Below the pieces are notes generated by a model. The model was not told the DNA's origin and did not search any database. It saw only the letters and a program-made list of their open reading frames with translations. From NCBI RefSeq assembly GCF_019968605.1, contig NZ_CP082966.1:434001-498000 (forward strand): 64,000 bases of DNA. Reading direction: 5' to 3'. This stretch comes from Polaribacter litorisediminis (GTDB lineage: Bacteria > Bacteroidota > Bacteroidia > Flavobacteriales > Flavobacteriaceae). A program made the translations under genes and the position numbers. Of the stretch, positions 34,864 through 43,999 are shown one piece after another (the first letter of the stretch is position 1; each line of letters opens with the position of its first letter).

Positions 34864-36846
34864 ATGTTAGATAAAAATGAAGAAAACGTTGAAAAAAACG
34901 ATTTAAAATCAATTGAAAAAGTTGATGTAACACCTCAAGAACAGAAGAAAACAGAAGATGTAAAGATAGAGAGTACGGAGAAAATCTCTGTAAAAGAGGA
35001 AAAAACGGAATCTACAAAAACAGCGGTGGTTGATGCTACTTCAGAATCTGTAAACAAGGTTGCAAGTGTGGTAGTTGAAAATGCCGAAGATGAAATGCCG
35101 AAGGAAGAAGAAGAAGAAGAAGAAGAAGAAGAAGAAGAAGAAACGCCCAAGGTAGCATATACAAAACTCACTTTAGAGGAATTGGTTGTAGAGCTTAAAA
35201 AGATCATAGCAGACAATCCTGTACAAAAAATAAAAAACGAAGTAGAAAGTGTTAAAAGTGCTTTCAATAAAAAGTTTGGGGCTCTAATAGCAGAAAAAAA
35301 AGCTGCTTTTTTAGCGGATGGAGGTAATGTTATTGATTTTCAGTTTTCTAGTCCAATTAAAGCAGAGTATAACGCGTTGCTAGCAGACTATAAAAAGCAA
35401 AGAGATGCGCATTATAATGATTTAGACAAGCAATTAAATCAAAATTTAGAGAAACGTGTAGCGGTCATTGAAAGTTTAAAAAACTTGATAGATGAGGCAG
35501 ATGCTACTACCATGTACAAGAATTTTAAAGAAATTCAAGATACTTGGCGCACAATTGGTGCAGTACCAAAAGTTTATTATAATGATACATGGAAAATTTA
35601 TCATCATCATGTAGAACGTTTTTACGATTTGTTGCATTTAAGCAATGATTTTAGAGATTTAGAATTTAAACATAATTTAGAGGAAAAACTAAACATTATA
35701 AAACAAGCGGAGGCTTTAGCCAATGAAACCGATGTGAATTATGCAGCAAACGAATTGCAAGATTTGCATAAAATTTGGAAAGAAGATATAGGGCCGGTAG
35801 CAAAAGAAATGCGTGAAGAAATTTGGCATAAATTTAGTGTCGCAACAAAGAAAATTCATGATAAAAGACATGATTATTTTAGAGAAATGCGCTCTAAATA
35901 TCAAGAAATTACCCAAAAGAAGTTAGATGTGATTGCTTTAATTGATGCGTATGATACCACTAACAACAAAAGCCATAATGATTGGCAAAAAAGCATCAAT
36001 GATATTGAAGCATTAAGGCAAGAGTATTTTAATGTTGGGAAACTTCCTTATTCAAAAAGTGAAGAAGTGTGGCAAAAATTTAAAGCGGCAACTAAAAAAT
36101 TCAATAGTTCGAAAAATACATTTTACAAGCAAGAAAAGAGTGAGCAGCAAGATAATTTAGAAAAGAAAATTGCTTTAATTGAATTGGCAGAATCGTTAAA
36201 AGAAAGCGAAGATTGGGAAAAGGCAACGAATACCATGAAAAAAGTGCAGTCAGACTGGAAAAAAATAGGTCACGTACCTCGCAAATTTTCTGATGATATT
36301 TGGAAACGTTTTAAAGCTGCTTGTAACCATTATTTTGATAGATATTATCAACAAAAAAATTCTGTAAGTAAAGAACAACAAGCGGTTGTAGTGGCAAAAA
36401 AAGAATTTTTAGAAACTTTAAAACAATCAAAAGACACTACAAAAGATGCTGTTTTAGAATCGATTAAAGCCTGGAGAAGTTTAGGAACTTTACCATCAAA
36501 TGCGCGTCATTTAGAAGGTAAGTTTAATAAACAAGTAGATAAAATATTAGAGAGTTTGTCTTTGGATAAAAATGAAATTTCTATGCTTAAGTTTACAAAT
36601 GTTGTCGATGGGTATGCTGCTGACAATGATGTAAGAAGATTAGATTCTGAACAAATATATGTTAGAAAAAAGATTGATGAGGTTGTCAAAGAAATGCAGC
36701 AACTAGAAAATAATTTAGGTTTTTTCTCAAATGCTAAAGCAGACAATCCGTTAGTAGTAAATGTAAGAAATAAGATAAACGACTTAAAAGAAGATTTACA
36801 AACTTGGAAACAAAAATTAAAATATCTAAAAAAATTAGAATATTAA
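34864..36846 (+). CDS. DUF349 domain protein with an acidic low-complexity N-terminus
   Basis: The 660-residue protein has an acidic, repeat-rich leader of about 110 residues, including 13 Glu codons in a row (35104-35142). After it come repeated DUF349 units, helical pairs with patterns such as TWRTIGAVPKVYYNDTWKIYH, DWKKIGHVPRKFSDDIWKRF and SWRSLGTLPSN-like sequence. DUF349 proteins are cytoplasmic, and their function is poorly defined. Four to five such units can be counted. The gene converges with the coiled-coil gene, with a shared terminator between them. Confidence 0.85.
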   Translation: MLDKNEENVEKNDLKSIEKVDVTPQEQKKTEDVKIESTEKISVKEEKTESTKTAVVDATSESVNKVASVVVENAEDEMPKEEEEEEEEEEEEETPKVAYTKLTLEELVVELKKIIADNPVQKIKNEVESVKSAFNKKFGALIAEKKAAFLADGGNVIDFQFSSPIKAEYNALLADYKKQRDAHYNDLDKQLNQNLEKRVAVIESLKNLIDEADATTMYKNFKEIQDTWRTIGAVPKVYYNDTWKIYHHHVERFYDLLHLSNDFRDLEFKHNLEEKLNIIKQAEALANETDVNYAANELQDLHKIWKEDIGPVAKEMREEIWHKFSVATKKIHDKRHDYFREMRSKYQEITQKKLDVIALIDAYDTTNNKSHNDWQKSINDIEALRQEYFNVGKLPYSKSEEVWQKFKAATKKFNSSKNTFYKQEKSEQQDNLEKKIALIELAESLKESEDWEKATNTMKKVQSDWKKIGHVPRKFSDDIWKRFKAACNHYFDRYYQQKNSVSKEQQAVVVAKKEFLETLKQSKDTTKDAVLESIKAWRSLGTLPSNARHLEGKFNKQVDKILESLSLDKNEISMLKFTNVVDGYAADNDVRRLDSEQIYVRKKIDEVVKEMQQLENNLGFFSNAKADNPLVVNVRNKINDLKEDLQTWKQKLKYLKKLEY

Positions 36847-36877
36847 TGCAATGAATAATACGTCAGAAAAGGTCATT

Positions 36878-36909
36878 AAAAAACTCGAAGCACTTACTTC
36901 GAGTTTTTT
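36878..36909. terminator. Bidirectional terminator after the DUF349 gene
   Basis: AAAAAACTCGAAG and CTTCGAGTTTTTT pair perfectly with a six-base loop, with a T run on each strand. It sits between the stop of the DUF349 gene and the stop of the convergent coiled-coil gene. Confidence 0.85.
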
Positions 36910-36930
36910 AATATTTTAACTTTAAAAAGA

Positions 36931-37704
36931 TTAATGAAATAGTTGATCCATTTTCTCTTTTTCTTCTGCTGCTAAAGCCGCATCCACTAAAATACGACCA
37001 CTATGCTCATCTATAGTAATTTTCTTTCTATTGGCAATTTCTAATTGCACCTGAGGTGGAATTGTAAAATAAGAACCTCCAGAAGCGCCACGTTCTATCG
37101 CCACCACTGCTAAACCATTTTTTACTTTCGTTCTAATTCTATTGTATGCAGATAATAAATGTGCATCGATAGAATCTCCAAATTCCTTAGATTTCTTAAT
37201 TAAGAGCGCTTCTTCTTTTTCTGTCTCTTTTAAAATAGCATCTAATTCAGCTTTCTTATGACCTAAATGTTGTTCTTGCTTCGCTAATTTTTCTTTAGTT
37301 CTATCAATAACTTCCATTTTCTGAGCAATCTTGGCTTTGTATTCATTAATTCTTTTCTCTGCCAATTGAATTTCTAAATCTTGATATTCAATTTCTTTAG
37401 ATAATGAATCAAATTCTCTATTGTTTCTTACCTTTTTTTGTTGCTCATCGTATTTTTTCATTAACGAATTAGACTCTTCTATCGCTAACTTTTTGTTGTT
37501 GATATCTGTTTCTAAACTCGTAACGTCTTTGTTTAAATTAGCAACACGTGTGTTTAAACCGGCAACTTCATCTTCTAAATCTTCTACTTCTAAAGGTAGT
37601 TCACCTCTAACGTTTCTAATTTCATCAATTCTAGAGTCTATTAACTGTAAGTCATATAAAGCTCTTAATTTTTCTTCAACCGAAATTTCTTTCTTCTTTG
37701 CCAT
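36931..37704 (-). CDS. CT398-like coiled-coil protein with a degenerate zinc ribbon
   Basis: The 257-residue protein has a long coiled coil from about residue 10 to 180 (LYDLQLIDSRIDEIRNVRG at the start; many Lys/Glu/Leu heptads). The C-terminal region GSYFTIPPQVQLEIANR, with DEHSGRILVDAAL, aligns by pattern with the C4 zinc ribbon of the DUF164/CT398 family. The usual Cys pairs are absent: the EHCGRIL Cys is Ser and its partner is Asp. The fold may persist without zinc. The NIF3 gene ends two bases before its start, a pairing common in Bacteroidetes. Confidence 0.88.
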   Translation of the reverse strand: MAKKKEISVEEKLRALYDLQLIDSRIDEIRNVRGELPLEVEDLEDEVAGLNTRVANLNKDVTSLETDINNKKLAIEESNSLMKKYDEQQKKVRNNREFDSLSKEIEYQDLEIQLAEKRINEYKAKIAQKMEVIDRTKEKLAKQEQHLGHKKAELDAILKETEKEEALLIKKSKEFGDSIDAHLLSAYNRIRTKVKNGLAVVAIERGASGGSYFTIPPQVQLEIANRKKITIDEHSGRILVDAALAAEEKEKMDQLFH

Positions 37705-37706
37705 GA

Positions 37707-38801
37707 TTATATATAATAAATAGGATTTGTACTTTTTTCTGATAAAATGACTGCGAAATTACTAAATTTTTTCGTAAGATAATCAACCAAAAGGTTTTTT
37801 GTAAACTGTTCGCTTTCATAATGGCCTATATCTGCCAAAAGTATGCTGTTTTCTGCTTTAAAAAACTCGTGATATTTAAAATCTGCACTCACATACGCAT
37901 CGGCATTAGCCTTTTTAGCATCGGAAATAGCAAAACTTCCTGACCCCCCCAATACTGCAACTTTTTTTATTTTTTTATGAATCAGCGCAGAATGACGTAT
38001 ACAATCTGTTTTCATTGTTTTTTTTAAATACAATAAAAATTCTTTTTCATGCATTTCTGAGGGGAGTTCGCCAATCATTCCCATTCCAATATCTTGATGT
38101 ACATTTTCTGTGGTTACAATTTCATATGCAACTTCTTCATAAGGATGGTTTTCATGCAAGGCTCTTAAAATAGAGGTTTTGTTTTTACTTTCAAAAGTCA
38201 CAGAAATTTTTATTTCTTTTTCTGTGTGAAGTTTTCCTTTTTCTCCAATAACAGGATTAGAATGTTCATTTCCTCTAAAAGTTCCATCACCAGAGACACT
38301 AAAAGAACAATTATCATAATTCCCAATATTTCCTGCGCCAGCGGCAAAAAGAGAATTCTTTAATTTAGAAGCATTTTCAGCAGGAACATAGGTCGTTAGT
38401 TTCTGTATAATTCCTTTTTTAGGAAGTAGAATTTTGGTGTTGGTGAGCCTTAAAACTTCACATATTTTTGCAGAAACTCCGTTTTTAGAATTATCCAGAG
38501 CTGTATGCGTCGCATAAATTGCAATGTCATTTTTAATGGCTTTTAGAACCACTTTTTCTACATAAGAATTTCCATTTACCTTTTTTAAACCACTAAAAAT
38601 AATGGGGTGAAAGCTTACAATTACATTACAATTTTTGGCGATGGCTTCATCAACAGTTTCTTCTAAGGTGTCTAAAGTTACTAGAACTCCCGTAACCTCT
38701 GTGTTGTAATTACCAATCAATAAACCAACATTATCAAAATCTTCTGCGTAGTTTAAAGGTGCTAATTCTTCAATGTAATTGGTTATGTTTTTGATGGTCA
38801 T
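37707..38801 (-). CDS. NIF3-like dinuclear metal protein
   Basis: The 364-residue protein has the NIF3/YbgI architecture: EELAPLNYAEDFDNVGLLIG at the start, VIVSFHPIIFSGLKKV and YATHTALDNSKNGV for metal ligands, and the C-terminal LLADIGHYESEQFT. The middle insert of about 110 residues (KLTTYVPAENASKL to HPYEEVAYEI) is a PII-like domain found in longer members. The enzyme's substrate is uncertain; such proteins are annotated as GTP cyclohydrolase I type 2 homologs. It is probably co-transcribed with the downstream coiled-coil gene. Confidence 0.92.
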   Translation of the reverse strand: MTIKNITNYIEELAPLNYAEDFDNVGLLIGNYNTEVTGVLVTLDTLEETVDEAIAKNCNVIVSFHPIIFSGLKKVNGNSYVEKVVLKAIKNDIAIYATHTALDNSKNGVSAKICEVLRLTNTKILLPKKGIIQKLTTYVPAENASKLKNSLFAAGAGNIGNYDNCSFSVSGDGTFRGNEHSNPVIGEKGKLHTEKEIKISVTFESKNKTSILRALHENHPYEEVAYEIVTTENVHQDIGMGMIGELPSEMHEKEFLLYLKKTMKTDCIRHSALIHKKIKKVAVLGGSGSFAISDAKKANADAYVSADFKYHEFFKAENSILLADIGHYESEQFTKNLLVDYLTKKFSNFAVILSEKSTNPIYYI

Positions 38802-38854
38802 TTTTTGATTTTATAGAAAATCAAAGTTAACATTTTTAATGTATTTTTACACAG

Positions 38855-39883
38855 ATGAAATTTGTTAGATTTTTATTATTTCCGTTGGCAATTTTGTATG
38901 ATGTAGTTACTACAATTCGCAATTTTTTATTCGATACTAGCTATTTTAAATCGACTTCTTTTCCAATACCCATTATTGTTGTAGGTAACTTAAGTGTTGG
39001 TGGCACAGGGAAAACTCCGCAAATAGAATATTTAATTAGAATTTTAAAAAAAGAACTGAAAGTAGCAGTTCTTAGCAGGGGTTATAAGCGTAAAACAAAA
39101 GGATTTGTGCTTTTAGATAAGACGCATAAAGCTTTAGAGGTGGGTGATGAACCTTTACAATACTTTAAAAAATTTGAGCAAATAGCAGTAGCTGTTGATG
39201 CAAATAGGGTAGAAGGAATTCAAATATTGATAAAAAAAACAGCTCCAGAAATTATTTTACTAGACGATGCATATCAACATAGAAAAGTGAAAGGAAGTTT
39301 TTATATTTTACTCACAAAGTTTGATGATTTGTTTACAGATGATTTTTTATTGCCGACAGGTAATTTAAGAGAAAGTAGCACAGGAGCAAAACGAACAGAT
39401 GTAATTGTAGTTACAAAATGTCCGGAAGATTTAAGCAATAAGCAACAAGAAGCGATTAAATTAAAATTAAAAAAGTTTGATAAAAGTATTTTTTTTACAA
39501 CCATATCCTACGGAAATATTGTGTCTTCGGATAAAAAAATAAAGGTTCATGAGTTGAAAAATTATAACGTTTTATTGATCACAGGCATTGCGAATCCAGT
39601 ACCTTTAGTTCATTTTTTAGAACAAAAAAAAGTGAACTTTAAACATTTAGAATATGCAGATCATCATCATTTTTCATCTTCGGAAATTCAACAAATTAAG
39701 CAAGAGTTTAATGACTTAAAGTCTCAAAACAAAATGATACTCACCACAGAAAAAGATTATACGAGATTAGAGAGTGTATTAGATTCTCTTTTTTATATAG
39801 AAATAGAAACATGTTTTTTAGGCAATCAAAATATAGATTTTAATTGCCTGATTAAAAATCATATACAAAAAATAAGAGGTTAA
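38855..39883 (+). CDS. lpxK: Tetraacyldisaccharide 4'-kinase
   Basis: The 342-residue protein has the LpxK P-loop VVGNLSVGGTGKTPQ near residue 50, VAVLSRGYKRKTKGF and LDDAYQHRKV. An N-terminal membrane helix at about residues 4-22 is typical. It phosphorylates the lipid A disaccharide at the inner membrane. The ATG follows a TATTTTTA element by only five bases, so the transcript could be nearly leaderless; this is a guess from the sequence. It is divergent from the NIF3 gene. Confidence 0.95.
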   Translation: MKFVRFLLFPLAILYDVVTTIRNFLFDTSYFKSTSFPIPIIVVGNLSVGGTGKTPQIEYLIRILKKELKVAVLSRGYKRKTKGFVLLDKTHKALEVGDEPLQYFKKFEQIAVAVDANRVEGIQILIKKTAPEIILLDDAYQHRKVKGSFYILLTKFDDLFTDDFLLPTGNLRESSTGAKRTDVIVVTKCPEDLSNKQQEAIKLKLKKFDKSIFFTTISYGNIVSSDKKIKVHELKNYNVLLITGIANPVPLVHFLEQKKVNFKHLEYADHHHFSSSEIQQIKQEFNDLKSQNKMILTTEKDYTRLESVLDSLFYIEIETCFLGNQNIDFNCLIKNHIQKIRG

Positions 39884-40027
39884 AATATTGGTTTTTATTT
39901 CTTTAATTTATAGTAGCACCATTTTTTAAATTATTACTCGATGGTTAAGACAAAATAAAATTTAGGAAGTCACAGTTTATATTTTAATACTGGTATAATT
40001 TTTGATACTTTTGAAGAAATTATTATT

Positions 40028-40516
40028 ATGAATAAATTAATGGTTTGTTTTTTTGTTTATTTTGCTACTTTAAACAGCTTTTATTCACAGGAAGTAGGGA
40101 TAGATTTGAGTACGGATGCTCAATTTAATGAAGTTAAATTACAATGGTCTCCAACTTTTAAAGAAGCTTTGCAGAAGTCTAAAAAAGAACATAAACCTAT
40201 TTTAATTTATTTTACAGGGTCAGATTGGTGTGGTCCATGTAAAATTTTAGATACTGAATTATTTCATACAGAGAAATTTAAAGCTTTGTCCGATAGAGAT
40301 TTAGTGCTTTTAGAGGTAGATATTCCTAGAAGAATAGATTTGTTAACACCAAAAAAAATGAGCGAAAATTACAAGCTTCAACATAAATATGGAGTACAAT
40401 CTTTCCCAACTTTATTGATGGTGAATTATAAAGGGAAAAAGTTAGCAGAGAAAAAGGGATATATAATGACAGAATACTATTATCCTTTTATTCAATCTGT
40501 TATTCAAAAATATTAG
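40028..40516 (+). CDS. Secreted thioredoxin-fold protein
   Basis: The 162-residue protein has a signal peptide (MNKLMVCFFVYFATLNSFYSQ). The thioredoxin-like domain carries the redox motif in GSDWCGPCKILDTEL (CGPC) and QSFPTLLMVNYKGKKL with the cis-Pro. It probably acts in disulfide exchange in the periplasm, and its target is unknown. Downstream is a strong terminator shared with the convergent OmpA-family gene. Confidence 0.92.
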   Translation: MNKLMVCFFVYFATLNSFYSQEVGIDLSTDAQFNEVKLQWSPTFKEALQKSKKEHKPILIYFTGSDWCGPCKILDTELFHTEKFKALSDRDLVLLEVDIPRRIDLLTPKKMSENYKLQHKYGVQSFPTLLMVNYKGKKLAEKKGYIMTEYYYPFIQSVIQKY

Positions 40517-40524
40517 AAATAAAA

Positions 40525-40554
40525 AAAACGAAGCAAATTGCTTCGTTTTTTTTT
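40525..40554. terminator. Bidirectional terminator between thioredoxin-like and OmpA genes
   Basis: AAAACGAAGCAA and TTGCTTCGTTTT pair perfectly around a one-base centre, flanked by A and T runs on both sides. Confidence 0.85.
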
Positions 40555-40574
40555 ATTTTAAAATAAGATTAATC

Positions 40575-41675
40575 TTATTTTTGATTGACCACTCTAAAAG
40601 TAGTTCTTCTGTTTATTGAGTGTTCAGCTTCAGAACAAACAACGTCATCAGAACATTTATTTAAAAGTTTCGATTCTCCAAAACCTTTCGCAAATAACTG
40701 ACTTACATTGATGCCTTTAGAAATTAAATAATCTGTAACGGCTTTTGCTCTTCTGTCAGATAAGTCTTGGTTATCTTTTTTAGTTCCTCTCATGTCCGTA
40801 TGTGACTCAATAAATACAGCCATTCCTTCTTTTAAGATTGGTAACAATCTAGCGTCTATGATTCTTGTTGCTCCTTCATTTAGTGTAGCGCTAGAGAAAT
40901 CCCAGCTTATGGGTAAAGGTGTATTATTTACCAATTCACAGTCAACAGCTTTCCATGAGGTTAACCCTCCTTTTTTTACTAAAACCTCTTTAGTTACAGA
41001 TCTAAAAACTGCAGGTACAATAACTTCTTCTGATCTTGCATCTTTTACTAAAACTGTTTTTTCTATTGTTTTATATTCAGGTTTCGTCTGTACAATTGAG
41101 GTTGTAGGTTTTTTAACCATCACCTTTCTCTCATAAGTTTTTGTAACACCAGGAATACGTATTTTAGAGACACTTGCATCTGCCTTAAGTTTTTCTGTAG
41201 GCATGGTTCTAAACTCTGCAGGTTGAGGTTTATAGCACCAATATCTGCAGTCTTCTGGATCATCAGAATTACAGTCTGGCATTTTTTCACTCATTACCCA
41301 GTTTGCAGAGGCAGCTTTCGTTTCAACAGTTTCAGAACCTTGTATAAAAACAGCTTCTTGAGTTTCTAATTTTGTACCATCTTCTTTTTCATAGTAGGTA
41401 ACCACTTGCGTGCCCCATACTGCTGGTACAATTAATACTTCTTCTCCGGCTTCTTTAATAATTACCTTTTCTTGAATGGTTTTATATTCGGCTGGGTAGG
41501 TAATTATTTTCTTGTACTCTGGAGAAACAGCTACGTTTACTGTTTCGTTTTTATAAATATCTGGAGTTTTACAACGAACATAGCATTTTCCAGGTTCAGG
41601 ATTTAAAGGTAAATCTTGACTAAAACCAATTGCAGCAAACATTAAAAAAGCTACACTTAATAGAAATTTCTTCAT
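40575..41675 (-). CDS. OmpA-family outer-membrane protein
   Basis: The start at MKKFLLSVAFLMFAAIG (41675) gives 366 residues with a clear signal peptide; four extra N-terminal residues are possible. The N-terminal part has repeats with AEYKTIQEKVIIKEAGEEV and, later, PEYKTIEKTVLVKDARSEEV, each followed by IVPAV or similar. The C-terminal OmpA/MotB domain shows FIESHTDMRGTKKDNQDLSD and RRAKAVTDYLISKGI, so it anchors to peptidoglycan. Three short Cys-rich stretches occur (CYVRC, CRYWC, CSDDVVC). Confidence 0.93.
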   Translation of the reverse strand: MKKFLLSVAFLMFAAIGFSQDLPLNPEPGKCYVRCKTPDIYKNETVNVAVSPEYKKIITYPAEYKTIQEKVIIKEAGEEVLIVPAVWGTQVVTYYEKEDGTKLETQEAVFIQGSETVETKAASANWVMSEKMPDCNSDDPEDCRYWCYKPQPAEFRTMPTEKLKADASVSKIRIPGVTKTYERKVMVKKPTTSIVQTKPEYKTIEKTVLVKDARSEEVIVPAVFRSVTKEVLVKKGGLTSWKAVDCELVNNTPLPISWDFSSATLNEGATRIIDARLLPILKEGMAVFIESHTDMRGTKKDNQDLSDRRAKAVTDYLISKGINVSQLFAKGFGESKLLNKCSDDVVCSEAEHSINRRTTFRVVNQK

Positions 41676-41768
41676 ATTACTAAACATTATTCAATACTGA
41701 ATTTAAAAATTAAAAAATACTATCAAAAGTACTAAAAACATTTATAAATAGTCTGTAAAATTAGGTTT

Positions 41769-42665
41769 TTATAACTTATTGTAGTACAAACTTTTTATGA
41801 TTCCATCAGAAAGTCCAATTTTTGGAACATAAATTTTTCTTGCACCACTCCATTTCATGGAGGATAAATAGATTTTTGTAGCGGGTATAATAACATCTGC
41901 TCTATCAGGATTTAAACTTAATTCAGAAATTCTTTCTTGATAACTCATTTGTTTTAAAAACTCATATTGTGCATTCAAATAAATAAAAGAAATTGGTTTT
42001 CCTTCCGTTCTACCAGACATTTTAAAAAGTTTATTAATGTTTCCTCCAGAGCCAATTAAAGATAAGTTTTTTAAACCATTTGTATTTTTCTTAACCCATT
42101 TTTCAACATTTGCAAAAATTTCTTTGTTAACAGCTTTTTTATTATTGAGTAAACGTACTGTTCCCATTTTAAAAGACTTTGAGGTAATAATTTTACCTCC
42201 TGAAAAAACAGTAAACTCAGTGCTGCCGCCGCCAACATCTACATATAAGTACGAACTATCGCCTTCTATAAGTTCGTTTAAATCGGTAGATGATATAATG
42301 GCTGCTTCTTCTTTTCCGCCAATAATATGAATTTGAACACCAGTCTCTTTAAAGATTTTTTCAACAAGTTCAACACCATTTTTAGCCTCTCTCATTGCGG
42401 AAGTAGCGCAGGCTTTGTAGCGTTCCACATGATGAACTTTCATTAATAATTTAAAAGCTTCTATGGCATCTATCATTCTAATGGTATTTTCTTCACTAAT
42501 AATACCGCTTACAAATGCGTCAGCTCCTAAACGAATGGGAACACGGACTAAAGATGATTTTTTAAATTGAGGTTCTTGTCCTTCTTTTACAACTACGTTG
42601 GATATCAGCAATCTAATGGCATTTGAACCGATATCAATAGCGCCAAATTTTTTTATTTCTAGCAA
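41769..42665 (-). CDS. Ppx/GppA family exopolyphosphatase
   Basis: The 298-residue protein has the Ppx/GppA ATPase-like fold: FGAIDIGSNAIRLLI as the phosphate-1 loop, CATSAMREAKNG, YVDVGGGSTEFTVF and SLIGSGGNINKLF. It lacks the C-terminal HD-type domain of longer members and matches the short Bacteroidetes form. It hydrolyses polyphosphate or pppGpp ends. It is co-oriented with sixA (7 bases apart) and pdxH, so probably an operon. No ppk is in this window. Confidence 0.93.
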   Translation of the reverse strand: MLEIKKFGAIDIGSNAIRLLISNVVVKEGQEPQFKKSSLVRVPIRLGADAFVSGIISEENTIRMIDAIEAFKLLMKVHHVERYKACATSAMREAKNGVELVEKIFKETGVQIHIIGGKEEAAIISSTDLNELIEGDSSYLYVDVGGGSTEFTVFSGGKIITSKSFKMGTVRLLNNKKAVNKEIFANVEKWVKKNTNGLKNLSLIGSGGNINKLFKMSGRTEGKPISFIYLNAQYEFLKQMSYQERISELSLNPDRADVIIPATKIYLSSMKWSGARKIYVPKIGLSDGIIKSLYYNKL

Positions 42666-42672
42666 ACTAAAA

Positions 42673-43161
42673 TTATTTGTGGTTTTTAGGGAATTCAGCC
42701 ATCACTGTTTTTCCTTTCTTAATATCCTTCCAATGTTTATCCTCGAATTTAATTCCTATAATTCCGCAAGTAGCAACATGCGCTAAAGGTTTATTGCCAA
42801 ATTTATTTACAAAGGTATTGATGCCATGATCATGACTAAAAATAATGGCAGTATTAAAGGAATCGTCTAAAGCCTTTACGGTTTTTACTAAATAACCATC
42901 GCTAAAACTATATAATTGGCGTCTTATTTTTAGGTTAGATAGGGGATAGTCAAAATTTTCGCAAAAAATTACGGCAGTATGCAAAGCTCTATTTGCGCTA
43001 CTAGACATAAAAACATCGGGTTTAGAGATTTTTTTTGATAAAAATTTAGACATTAAATGAGCGTCTTTAATTCCTCTTTTCTTTAAAGGTCTATCAATAT
43101 CTTCAATTCCAGAATATTCCCAAGAAGATTTTGCATGGCGAACTATGTAAAGTGTTTTCAT
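42673..43161 (-). CDS. SixA-type phosphohistidine phosphatase
   Basis: The 162-residue protein is a small histidine phosphatase with RHAKSSWEYSGIEDIDRPL (catalytic His in RHA), MSSSANRALHTA, and the second His in FSHDHGINTF. It fits the SixA branch, which removes phosphate from phosphohistidine proteins. It lies between pdxH and ppx in a leftward operon. The substrate in this organism is unknown. Confidence 0.9.
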   Translation of the reverse strand: MKTLYIVRHAKSSWEYSGIEDIDRPLKKRGIKDAHLMSKFLSKKISKPDVFMSSSANRALHTAVIFCENFDYPLSNLKIRRQLYSFSDGYLVKTVKALDDSFNTAIIFSHDHGINTFVNKFGNKPLAHVATCGIIGIKFEDKHWKDIKKGKTVMAEFPKNHK

Positions 43162-43193
43162 TTAATTTGATTATTGAAATGTAAATATAAAAA

Positions 43194-43841
43194 TTAAGGT
43201 GACAATCGCTCTAATTTCCATGAAAAATCTTTTTGTAAAGAATATCGTATTCTATCATGCATTCTATTGGGTCTTCCTTGCCAAAATTCTAGAGAAATTG
43301 GTTTAACAAGGTAGCCTCCCCAATGTTTTGGTCTTACAATTTCTGCTCCCTCAAACTTTTTTTCGAACGTTTTTAAGTTTGTGTCGAGCTCTTCTCTAGA
43401 TTTTACCACAGCACTTTGATTAGAAGCCCATGCGCCTAATTTACTACCATCAGGTCTCGATTCAAAATAGCCATCAGATAAATTTTCTGAAAGTTTTTCT
43501 GCTTTTCCTTTGATGATAATTTGTTGTTCTAAAGCAGGCCAGAAAAAAGATAGACAAATATTTTGATTGGCCTCAATGGCCTTGCCTTTTTCTGAGTTGT
43601 AATTGGTGTAAAAAATAAAGCCTTCCCAAGTATATTTTTTTAGAAGCACAATTCTACTTTTCGGAAATCCGTCTTTACCAATCGTAGAAATAGTCATAGC
43701 ATTCGTTTCGACTGCAGTGCCAGAATTGTCTGCATCTAAAAACCAGGTTCGAAATAATTCCATTGGATTTTCTGGACAGTTGTCTTCTAAAAGTTCTTGC
43801 TTTTCGTAAGATTTTCTGTAATTACTTAAGTCTTTAGACAT
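43194..43841 (-). CDS. pdxH: Pyridoxine/pyridoxamine 5'-phosphate oxidase
   Basis: The 215-residue protein is a full-length PdxH. GFPKSRIVLLKKYTWEGF and FYTNYNSEKGKAI bind FMN, LGAWASNQSAVV and the end RPNRMHDRIRYS are the PNPOx signature, and the C-terminal WKLERLSP is standard. It forms pyridoxal phosphate with O2 in the cytoplasm. This is relevant nearby because HemL in the adjacent heme cluster uses pyridoxal phosphate. It is the first gene of the pdxH-sixA-ppx operon. Confidence 0.96.
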   Translation of the reverse strand: MSKDLSNYRKSYEKQELLEDNCPENPMELFRTWFLDADNSGTAVETNAMTISTIGKDGFPKSRIVLLKKYTWEGFIFYTNYNSEKGKAIEANQNICLSFFWPALEQQIIIKGKAEKLSENLSDGYFESRPDGSKLGAWASNQSAVVKSREELDTNLKTFEKKFEGAEIVRPKHWGGYLVKPISLEFWQGRPNRMHDRIRYSLQKDFSWKLERLSP

Positions 43842-43999
43842 ATTGAATATTTATGTAAAAATACAAATGTTTTTTAGTAAAAATAAAAAGGTTTTGACTG
43901 ATTTTTGGTTACTTGTTTTTTATTTTTATCGGATAAATAAAGGATCTACTTTAATTTAAACGATTAAGATATGTAAGCTGAATTCGCGTTATTTAAAGA

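Noticed and set aside
34935..35267. Antisense frame of 110 codons with a long Ser run
   Set aside because: It is the complement of the GAA microsatellite and acidic leader of the DUF349 gene; the composition is an artefact and no start or family is evident.
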